A DNA stretch of 64,000 nucleotides, from assembly GCF_016741875.1 (NCBI RefSeq), contig NZ_JAERRF010000007.1, positions 310,001 through 374,000 of the forward strand. Reading direction: 5' to 3'. Each line of letters opens with the position of its first letter. The stretch's first letter is position 1. Positions 35,695 through 42,661 of this stretch are shown piece by piece. The notes beneath the pieces were generated by a model, which was given only the letters and a program-made list of their open reading frames with translations, was not told the DNA's origin and made no database searches. This DNA is from Streptomyces coffeae. GTDB lineage: Bacteria; Actinomycetota; Actinomycetes; Streptomycetales; Streptomycetaceae. A program made the translations under genes and the position numbers.

Positions 35695-36477
35695 CTACGA
35701 CTCTGTCCCAGAAGCGTCTGTACCTCGGCGTGCCTTTCGGAAATCCTTCGTACCGACCTTCGTACCGACGTCCAGCAGCTCGACGTACCGCGCGACCAGG
35801 ACGGACGCGCTCAGCATGGCGAGTCCGCGCGTGGTGAGGCCCTGCCGCCAGTCGTGGAGGGCGGCGTAGAGGGCCTGTGTGCCCCCGGCCGTACGGATCT
35901 GCTCGATGATGGTGCGGATGTGGTCGAGCCCGTGACCGCCGCGTCGCAACAGGAGCGTCAGCTCCGCGTCGCGCAGGTCGTCGGGACCGTACGAGCGGCG
36001 TCCGGAGACGGGTTCGCGCCGCGGGGTGAGGATGCCCGCCTGCTCCCAGTTCCGGAGGGTCGCCGGGGTGACGCCGAGGCGGCGGGCGAGCTCCCCGATG
36101 CTGAACGCCACGCCGCCGGTGGGAGGTTGAAGGGCGGCGCCCTCGGCGGGCGCGAGATCCTGGAGCGCCTCCTCGACCGCGTCGAGCGTGCCCCGGTCGC
36201 GCAGCAGCTGGGCGTGGCCGCGGTCGATGGCCGTCAGCGCCGCGTCGATCCGGCCTGTGTTCAACGCCCGCATGATCTGCCCGCTCATCGCGTACCCCTG
36301 GGCCGGGATGAGCGCCAGATAGGCGCGCAGCGCCGCCGCGTGCGACGCGGTGTAGGTGCGGTAACCGCTCGCGGTGCGGTCGGCCGGGGGGACACAGCCA
36401 TCCTTCTCGTAGTTGCGGACCGCCTGGGTGGAGATGCCGTGCTCACGCGCGAGGTCGACCGGGCGCAGATGTCTCAT
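35695..36477 (-). CDS. TioE-type regulator with two MerR domains
   Basis: 260 aa from the ATG at 36477. Two MerR winged helices occur in one chain: LRPVDLAREHGISTQAVRNYEKDGCVPPADRTASGYRTYT (residues ~2-42) and FSIGELARRLGVTPATLRNWEQAGILTPRREPVSGRRSYGPDDLRDAELTLLLRRGG (~125-180). This double arrangement defines the TioE family named after the thiocoraline cluster. The gene is divergent from the drrA-like gene across a region with a 10-bp inverted repeat, so it probably controls the exporter and the downstream SDR and aminotransferase. Confidence 0.88.
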   Translation of the reverse strand: MRHLRPVDLAREHGISTQAVRNYEKDGCVPPADRTASGYRTYTASHAAALRAYLALIPAQGYAMSGQIMRALNTGRIDAALTAIDRGHAQLLRDRGTLDAVEEALQDLAPAEGAALQPPTGGVAFSIGELARRLGVTPATLRNWEQAGILTPRREPVSGRRSYGPDDLRDAELTLLLRRGGHGLDHIRTIIEQIRTAGGTQALYAALHDWRQGLTTRGLAMLSASVLVARYVELLDVGTKVGTKDFRKARRGTDASGTES

Positions 36478-36480
36478 GGA

Positions 36481-36539
36481 TTGAAACTTTACCCTCAGCT
36501 CCCCCCCAATTCTCACGGCCATCGGTGTCAAAGTTTCAA
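36481..36539. promoter_or_regulatory. inverted repeat in the regulator/exporter divergent promoter
   Basis: Arms ttgaaacttt (36481-36490) and aaagtttcaa (36530-36539), perfect, 39 bp apart. The right copy extends into tgtcaaagtttcaacc. The left arm is only 3 bp from the regulator start codon, consistent with autoregulation by the double-MerR protein. Confidence 0.6.
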
Positions 36540-36651
36540 CCGACTTTTCAGGTGTACGCTCAAAAGCATGTGAATCCCGGCGTCGGCGGCGGAAATGCGC
36601 GGCGCCGGAATTCCCACCGCCGACAGGTCGATCTCGGGAAGGACCATCGGA

Positions 36652-37641
36652 ATGCCGACAGCCATCGAAGTGGCTGGACTATGCAAGAGCTTCGGCTCGG
36701 TGACCGCACTTGATCACCTCGAACTCACCGTGCCGGAAGGGACGGTGCACGGCCTGCTGGGACCCAACGGCGCGGGCAAGACCACCATCGTCCGCGTCCT
36801 GAGCACCCTGCTCACGCCGGACGACGGAAGGGCCGAGGTATTCGGCGTCGACGTGCGCAGGGATCCACGACAGGTGCGCCGCATCATCGGACTGACCGGA
36901 CAGTACGCGGCGGTCGACGAATTGCTGACCGGGCGCGAGAACCTGGTCATGATCGGCCGGCTGTTCCGGCTGTCCAGGCCGGCCGCGAAGACCCGCGCCG
37001 GCGAACTGCTGGAGCGCTTCGACCTCGGTGACGCGGCCGACCGGCCGGCGCGGACGTACTCGGGCGGCATGCGGCGCAGGCTCGACGTCGCCGCGAGCCT
37101 CATGGCCCGGCCCCGGCTCATCTTCCTCGACGAGCCGACCACCGGCCTCGACCCGCGCAGCCGGATGGAACTGTGGCGGATCGTCCGTGAGCTGGTCGCG
37201 GAGGGCACCACCGTGCTGCTCACGACGCAGTATCTGGAAGAGGCCGACCAGCTCGCCCACTCGCTGTCGGTGGTCGACCAAGGCAAGGTCATCGCCAGCG
37301 GCACCCCGGACCAGCTGAAGTCGCAGGTGGGAAACGACTGGGCCGTGGTGACCCTGATCGACACCGCCGACTTCGACACGACCACCGAACTCCTGCGGGA
37401 CCAGCTGGGCGCCGGTCTGACCGCCGACCCGGAGACGCTGCGGGTGCAGGCGCCGCTCTCCGACGGCGGTTCGCTGGCCGATCTGCTGCACACGCTCCGG
37501 GAATCCGGCGTCCAGATCGGCGATGTGTCCGTACGCCGTCCGACGCTCGACGATGTGTTCCTCGCGGTGACCGGACATGCCGCGCATTCCGCTGAGCCGG
37601 AGACCGACGAGAAGACCGGGGAGGACACCACGTGGTCATGA
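36652..37641 (+). CDS. daunorubicin-resistance-type ABC ATPase (DrrA family)
   Basis: 329 aa from the ATG at 36652, with GGAAGGA about 9 nt upstream. Walker A GPNGAGKTT, signature YSGGMRRRLDVAASLM, Walker B LIFLDEPTTGLDPRSR, followed by the C-terminal regulatory domain of DrrA (LADLLHTLRESGVQIGDVSVRRPTLDDVFLAVTG). It drives export of the cluster product with the overlapping permease gene. Similar pairs occur in quinomycin and thiocoraline clusters. Confidence 0.93.
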   Translation: MPTAIEVAGLCKSFGSVTALDHLELTVPEGTVHGLLGPNGAGKTTIVRVLSTLLTPDDGRAEVFGVDVRRDPRQVRRIIGLTGQYAAVDELLTGRENLVMIGRLFRLSRPAAKTRAGELLERFDLGDAADRPARTYSGGMRRRLDVAASLMARPRLIFLDEPTTGLDPRSRMELWRIVRELVAEGTTVLLTTQYLEEADQLAHSLSVVDQGKVIASGTPDQLKSQVGNDWAVVTLIDTADFDTTTELLRDQLGAGLTADPETLRVQAPLSDGGSLADLLHTLRESGVQIGDVSVRRPTLDDVFLAVTGHAAHSAEPETDEKTGEDTTWS

Positions 37642-38462
37642 CGTCCGCGGCCTTGACGCCCGATAGCAGCGCGGTGGCAGCGCGGCCGCAGGGCGGGGTC
37701 TCCTGGTGGTTCTCCGACCTGTGGGAAATGACGCTGCGCAACATCAGATATCTGGTGCGCAGCCCCGAGATGGTGCTGTACTCGCTCCTTCAGCCGGTGC
37801 TGTTCATTCTGCTGTTCGCGTATGTCTTCGGCGGCGCGATCGAGGTCGGCGGGGACTATGTGCAGTTCCTGCTGCCCGGCATTTTTGTCCAGATGGCGCT
37901 CTACGGATCGGCCACCGGCACCACCATCGGCGTCGCCGCGGAAATGCGCACGGGGCTGATGGACCGCTTCCGGTCGATGCCGATGAGCCGCACCGCCGTA
38001 CTCCTCGGCCGTACGGTGTCGGAGGTCTTCCGCACCGTGGCCTCGCTGGCCGTGATGGTGCCCATCGGTCTGCTCATGGGCTTCCGTTTTGAGAACGGCT
38101 TCCTGCCCGCGCTGGGCGGCATGCTGCTGTTGCTGCTGTTCGGCCACGCGGTGTCATGGCTCGGCGCCTGGATCGGTCTGTCGGTGCACAGCGCGCAGGC
38201 CGCCCAGGCGGCGGGCGGCGTGTGGGTCTTCCCGTTCGTGCTGATCTCCTCGGCGTTCGTGCCGACCGAGACGATGCCGGGATGGCTCCAGGTGTACGCG
38301 GCCAACAGCCCCATGACCACGGCCGTGAACGCGCTGCGCGCGCTGTTCACCGGCGGGCCCGCGGCGAGCGACGTGCTGCAGACGGTCGCCTGGTCCTTCG
38401 GGCTGATCGTGGTCTTCGGCTGGCTGTCGATGCGCAAGTTCGAGTCGTTGACGGCGCGTTGA
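37632..38462 (+). CDS. ABC-2 type permease (DrrB family)
   Basis: 276 aa. GTG at 37632 follows GGGGAGGA by 6 nt and overlaps the ATPase gene by 10 nt; an ATG at 37638 (ATGA overlap) is the alternative. Six transmembrane helices, beginning LLQPVLFILLFAYVFGGAI and ending TVAWSFGLIVVFGWLSM, plus the ABC-2 signature region (RFRSMPMSRTAVLLGRTVSE). Forms the exporter with the DrrA-type ATPase and is likely part of self-resistance. Confidence 0.92.
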   Translation: MVMTSAALTPDSSAVAARPQGGVSWWFSDLWEMTLRNIRYLVRSPEMVLYSLLQPVLFILLFAYVFGGAIEVGGDYVQFLLPGIFVQMALYGSATGTTIGVAAEMRTGLMDRFRSMPMSRTAVLLGRTVSEVFRTVASLAVMVPIGLLMGFRFENGFLPALGGMLLLLLFGHAVSWLGAWIGLSVHSAQAAQAAGGVWVFPFVLISSAFVPTETMPGWLQVYAANSPMTTAVNALRALFTGGPAASDVLQTVAWSFGLIVVFGWLSMRKFESLTAR

Positions 38463-38467
38463 CGTGT

Positions 38468-38494
38468 CGGGGCGCGGCCGAAAGCCGCGCCCCG
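38468..38494. terminator. bidirectional hairpin between drrB-like and MalY-like genes
   Basis: GGGGCGCGGC-cgaaa-GCCGCGCCCC stem, extended by one more pair, between convergent stops at 38462 and 38505. Confidence 0.8.
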
Positions 38495-38504
38495 GACCCA
38501 CCCG

Positions 38505-39674
38505 TCAGTGCTGGGACAGCACCCGCGCCACCGCCTCCCGCATACGGCGCAGCACCTCGTCGAGGATGTCCGGCGTCGTGGCGAAGTTGAGCCGTACGTG
38601 GCCCAGCCCCTCGGGGCCGAAGTCGCCGCCGCGGAAGAGCATCACCCGGGCGTGCTCCGTGAAGAAGCTCGCCGGGTCGTGGCCCAGGCCGAGCGGACGG
38701 CAGTCCAGCCAGGACAGGAAGGTGGCCTCCGGCAGGTGGCGCACCACGCCCTCGGGCAGCTCCTGGTGCACCCGCAGCCGATTGCGCGCGATCACCTCGC
38801 GGACGCCGTCCAGCCAGCCGTCGCCGGAGGTCCACGCCGCCTTCAGCGCCGTCATGGCCAGAATCCCGACCTGGCCGAACAGGATGCCGCGATGGGCGTC
38901 GACGGCCTCGCGCAGCCGCGGCACCCCGATATGGGCCACCGCGCAGCGTGCCCCGCCCAGGTTGAACGCCTTGCTTCCCGAGGTGAGCGTGACGGTGTGC
39001 GCGGCGGCGTCCGCGGAGAGCGAGGCGAACGGGATGTGCCGGTGGCCGTCGAAGACCAGGTCGGCGTGGACCTCGTCGGAAATCACCAACAGGTCGTGCG
39101 CGACGGCCAGTTCGGCCAGCGCCTCCAGCTCGGCGCGGCGGAACACCCGCCCGGTCGGATTGTGCGGGTTGACCAGGAACAGCGCGCGGGCCCCGGCCCG
39201 CACCTCGTCGGCCACCCGGTCCAGGTCCAGTTGCCAGTCCCCGTCGCGGTGCACGACGGGCACCGGCCGCGGCGGACGCCCCAGCTTGACCAGGACGTCC
39301 GTGAAGGGCGGGCAGGCGGGGGAGTGCAGCACCACCGGGTCACCGGTCTTCGTGCCCAGGTGCAGCGCGACCTGCATTGCCTGATTGATGTCGGTGAAGG
39401 TGCGGACATGTGTCGGATCGGCGGCGAACCCGAAGCGACGCCGCATACGGTCGCCGAAGGTGCGCCCCAGCGGGCCGCCGTCGGACTCGTCGTACCCCGA
39501 CGGATAGCCCAGATCGGTGTCCACGCGGTGCAGCACGGCCTCCCGCACGGCGGGGGCCACCGGAAAGTCCATGTCGGCGATCCACGCGGGCAGCACTCCG
39601 TCCGCCACGCTGCCCCACTTCTCCCCGTCCCTGACCCGGAATCCGGCCAGGTCCACCGAGTCGAGTCGGGTCAC
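38505..39674 (-). CDS. MalY/PatB-like PLP enzyme (C-S lyase or aminotransferase)
   Basis: 389 aa. The start is a GTG overlapping the radical SAM stop (GTGTGA at 39671-39676), so the two are translationally coupled. The N-terminal ADGVLPAWIADMDFPVAPAV is diagnostic of MalY/PatB proteins; LFLVNPHNPTGRVF, VISDEVHADLVFDG (D200) and TLTSGSKAFNLGGARCA (Lys235) complete the fold-type I site. Family members are cystathionine beta-lyases or aminotransferases. In a Cys-containing peptide cluster it might cleave a C-S bond, or make or use a non-proteinogenic amino acid for the radical SAM step. Coupling favours a shared pathway. Confidence 0.85.
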   Translation of the reverse strand: MTRLDSVDLAGFRVRDGEKWGSVADGVLPAWIADMDFPVAPAVREAVLHRVDTDLGYPSGYDESDGGPLGRTFGDRMRRRFGFAADPTHVRTFTDINQAMQVALHLGTKTGDPVVLHSPACPPFTDVLVKLGRPPRPVPVVHRDGDWQLDLDRVADEVRAGARALFLVNPHNPTGRVFRRAELEALAELAVAHDLLVISDEVHADLVFDGHRHIPFASLSADAAAHTVTLTSGSKAFNLGGARCAVAHIGVPRLREAVDAHRGILFGQVGILAMTALKAAWTSGDGWLDGVREVIARNRLRVHQELPEGVVRHLPEATFLSWLDCRPLGLGHDPASFFTEHARVMLFRGGDFGPEGLGHVRLNFATTPDILDEVLRRMREAVARVLSQH

Positions 39675-41575
39675 ACGCCCACCTGCCCCTGGTCGAGCGG
39701 GACCGCCGCGCTGTCGTTCCGTGTCGTACCCCAGCGGTGGTCGGTCTCGGTGTGGATGTACCAGAGGTCCTCCTCGCTCAGCGCGACGGACACCACGCCC
39801 GGGAACGCCTCCTCGAAATAGGTGTACGGCTTGCGGTTGTCGAGATTCGGCGAGTGGTAGTCCAGTTTGTCGACCATGCCGTGGATCCTCGTGATCGGGG
39901 TCGCCGGGTGGTACGTCAGTATGTTGGGGCTGGCCAGATCGATCAGCTTGTCGGCGATCAGGTTGCTCACCCCGGCGATCGTCTCGTCGATGCTGGCCCG
40001 GGTCTCGCCCTCCAGGCCGAACAGGACGGACGTACCCACCCGCAGTCCCGTCGACTTCACCAGCGACACCGCCGCGCGCACCTTCTCCGCCCAGCTGTGC
40101 CCCTCCACCCGCCGGATATTCTTGTGGATCTTGTCCATCACCTGGTCGGACATGCTCTCGATGCCGATGTAGACGTAGCTGCACCCGGCCGCCCGCATGA
40201 TCTCCAGGGTCCGCCGGGACTCCTCGAGGGAGTGCAGGGCGACCAGGACGTCCACGGTCAGCTGCGCCCCCCACTCCAGCCGGCCGAGCCGCTCCACATC
40301 GGCGGCGGTGGGGAGAAGGCGGCGATGGTGCTCCGCCATTTCCCCGGCCGGTGTCTCGCGGACCCGGCACAGCTCCTCGCAGAAGTCGACAACATCGCGG
40401 TAGGTGCCGCTCCAGAACACCGAGTCGTCGAAGAACAGCGCCTCCGCGCCATAACCGACGTACTCCACAACGCGGTTGACGCCCGCGGAGGTCTGGCGGA
40501 ACCTCTTCAGGCCGCCCGCCAGCTTCGCCGTCTCCGAGCAGAAATTGCACTGGTACGGGCAGGCGTTGGAGACCATCACATGTGCGGTGCGCCGGATCTC
40601 GTCGGTGCGCGGGTCGACGAAGATCGGGAACCGGGAGCGGATCGCGAAACCCTCGTACGGCGACGGCAGGGCCGCCAGGTCGATTTTCGGGCCCTCCTGC
40701 GGGTAGGCGAGGGTGGTCTCGGGGGTCAGCAAGGTGATCAGGGAGCGGCCGGGCATCGGCTCCTGCTCGGACAATAACTCCTCCAGCAACCTGCGCACCG
40801 CGTCCGGCCGGACCAGGTCCGTGTCCAGGTCGACGGCCGCCGCGATCGCCCGCATCAGCAGGTCGAGGGAGTAGTAGGCCTCTCCGGAGATGGTGGCGTC
40901 CACGACGTGCGGCACCTTGCCGGTGCGGATCACCGACAGCGTGCTGCTCGGGGCCACCATCATCATGTCCTTGCCGGGCAGGCAGGTGATCGTCTCGTCC
41001 ACGTGCCGCCCGCCGAGCACGACGAACACCCCGGGGACCTCTGCCTTGGCCATCGCGGCGATCTCCAGCGCGTAGCGGTGCGCGGGGGAGACGCTGGAGA
41101 TCAGCACCACCTTCGGCCGCGCCCGGCGCAGCAGTTCCAGCCAGCGGTTCTTGGCGTGCTGGTCCCATACGCGCGGGTCGTAGACGGTCTCGTCGGTGTT
41201 CGGGTCGTCGCCGTGGACCCGGAAGCCGTCGTGTTCGACGGAGAGGCGGTAGGACTGGTCCGGGAACCTCGTCCACCGGGGCGCAAGATCGTTGTAGTGC
41301 CGCGCCCGCTCCAGCGGCACGGCGTCGTGGACCGCGTTGTGCACGGCCACCGACAACGCCGCGTACAGGCACATGGGGTCACCGGGGTAGGTGATCTCCC
41401 CTTCCGCCTGGGTCATGACCGGTGCGAGCACGGACAGCACCGGGAACCAGCGGTCAGGGCGTCGGCCGTCGCGCAGCTGCTCGGCGAGCCGGGCCCGGCG
41501 GCGGGCCCGGCGCTGGGCGAGGTCCGCGGAGACACCGGTTCGCGGAATTCGTCGGACCTCGATTTCCTGATGCAC
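39671..41575 (-). CDS. cobalamin-binding-type radical SAM protein 1
   Basis: 634 aa from a GTG at 41575 with GGGGGAG 8 nt upstream; upstream ATG codons at 41635 and 41617 lie inside a perfect palindrome and are judged less likely. N-terminal Rossmann-like B12-binding region (RPKVVLISSVSPAHRYALEIAAMAKAEVPGVFVVLGGRH, residues ~154-191) lacks the DxHxxG lower ligand. The radical SAM core has CPYQCNFC (C339, C343, C346), then YIGIESMSDQVMDKI. B12 radical SAM enzymes of this class often methylate unactivated sp3 carbons. It carries a TTA codon (40775-40777). Candidate for C-methylation or cyclopropane formation on an amino acid precursor. Confidence 0.88.
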   Translation of the reverse strand: MHQEIEVRRIPRTGVSADLAQRRARRRARLAEQLRDGRRPDRWFPVLSVLAPVMTQAEGEITYPGDPMCLYAALSVAVHNAVHDAVPLERARHYNDLAPRWTRFPDQSYRLSVEHDGFRVHGDDPNTDETVYDPRVWDQHAKNRWLELLRRARPKVVLISSVSPAHRYALEIAAMAKAEVPGVFVVLGGRHVDETITCLPGKDMMMVAPSSTLSVIRTGKVPHVVDATISGEAYYSLDLLMRAIAAAVDLDTDLVRPDAVRRLLEELLSEQEPMPGRSLITLLTPETTLAYPQEGPKIDLAALPSPYEGFAIRSRFPIFVDPRTDEIRRTAHVMVSNACPYQCNFCSETAKLAGGLKRFRQTSAGVNRVVEYVGYGAEALFFDDSVFWSGTYRDVVDFCEELCRVRETPAGEMAEHHRRLLPTAADVERLGRLEWGAQLTVDVLVALHSLEESRRTLEIMRAAGCSYVYIGIESMSDQVMDKIHKNIRRVEGHSWAEKVRAAVSLVKSTGLRVGTSVLFGLEGETRASIDETIAGVSNLIADKLIDLASPNILTYHPATPITRIHGMVDKLDYHSPNLDNRKPYTYFEEAFPGVVSVALSEEDLWYIHTETDHRWGTTRNDSAAVPLDQGQVGV

Positions 41576-41614
41576 TCGAACTGCTCCCCCTCCACATTTC
41601 AGTGTCGTGGGCGT

Positions 41615-41636
41615 CATGGAACACGGGTGTTCCATG
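41615..41636. promoter_or_regulatory. 22-bp perfect palindrome upstream of radical SAM gene 1
   Basis: Arms catggaacac and gtgttccatg with a 2-bp centre. It lies in the 358-bp divergent region between radical SAM gene 1 and the methyltransferase gene. Its length and perfection suggest an operator. A TTGACA (41763-41768) is the only promoter-like hexamer noted elsewhere in the region. Confidence 0.65.
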
Positions 41637-41933
41637 GGGTCTTTGGAGGCTCCCTCTCTTTTGCGCCATTGCACCGCGACGTTCGACTCCGCGTCACTAC
41701 ATGACGTCGCCAATCCATCATGACGCAGCGGGCAGGCGTCGCCGGAGTTTCGTGAAGGACAGTTGACAGAGTTGATATAAGGGCAGGTCTCGTTGTGCTA
41801 CCAAGAATGAGCACGCTCGGGAGAGGCGGCCGCATCACGATAAAACCGTGCCCGTCTCGCGTATGACGCTTACCGTGCCCTCTCACGCCCGAGACGGATC
41901 TGACTGGCCCACTTTTCTCAGTCGGGAGAGAAC

Positions 41934-42620
41934 ATGACTTCATCCGACCTCTTCGAGTCCGTCTATCGCGGTGAAAGCGTGTACGGCAAACGCCCGCCAT
42001 GGGAGATCGAGAGGCCGCAGCCCGCCTTCGTCGCGATCGAGGAGGCGGGACTCGTCCGGGGTGACGTCTTTGATCCGGGCTGCGGCACGGGCGAGACATC
42101 GCTCTATCTGGCGAGCAAGGGCCACACGGTGACCGGCGTCGACTTCTCGGCGACGGCGATCGCCACGGCACGGCGCAAGGCCGAGGAGCGCGGTCTCGAC
42201 GTCACCTTCGAGGTCGCCGACATCCTTGCGGACGGAGGGAAGAGCGGGCTCTACGACACCGTGATCGACTCCGGTACGGCGCGCATGTTCGACTCCGGAA
42301 CGCTGGCGACCTACGCGGCGGTGCTGCACCGGCTGTGCCGGCCCGGGGCGTTCGCGTATGTCCTCGCCCTCACCCAGAGCGGGATGGAGGACCTGACGGC
42401 GCGGCTCGCCGAGGAGATCGACGGCATCCCCAAGGAGGTCCCCAAGGACGACGAGGGCGCCGGCGGACTGAGCTTGACGTTCAACCACATCCCGGACGGC
42501 TTCTCCCGGCACTGGACGGTCGAGTCCGTCACCGACAGCGCGGTGCACTACATCCTCCCGTCCGAGACGACGGAGACCCTCCAACCGGCCTCCTGGCTCT
42601 ACCGGTTCCGCCGTATCTGA
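41934..42620 (+). CDS. class I SAM-dependent methyltransferase (thioacetal-forming candidate)
   Basis: 228 aa, GGGAGAG just upstream of the ATG. The N-terminal YRGESVYGKRPPWEIERPQPAF and motif I VFDPGCGTGETSLYLASKGHTVTGVDFS (residues ~46-72) place it in a TPMT-like group of class I methyltransferases, with DTVIDSGTARMF as motif IV region. In echinomycin biosynthesis a protein of similar size (Ecm18) methylates the disulfide of triostin A and rearranges it to a thioacetal. With a Cys-activating NRPS in this cluster the same role is plausible but inferred. It is followed by radical SAM gene 2 after 41 bp. Confidence 0.85.
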   Translation: MTSSDLFESVYRGESVYGKRPPWEIERPQPAFVAIEEAGLVRGDVFDPGCGTGETSLYLASKGHTVTGVDFSATAIATARRKAEERGLDVTFEVADILADGGKSGLYDTVIDSGTARMFDSGTLATYAAVLHRLCRPGAFAYVLALTQSGMEDLTARLAEEIDGIPKEVPKDDEGAGGLSLTFNHIPDGFSRHWTVESVTDSAVHYILPSETTETLQPASWLYRFRRI

Positions 42621-42661
42621 CGACACCCGCCGCCTCGCACGGACGACGAGGAGTGTTCATC

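Noticed and set aside
38505..41372. 955-aa minus-strand frame spanning the MalY-like gene and most of radical SAM gene 1
   Set aside because: The part beyond 39674 is the out-of-frame shadow of radical SAM 1 (Arg/Gly/Pro-rich, no motifs). The MalY-like gene starts at the coupled GTG.
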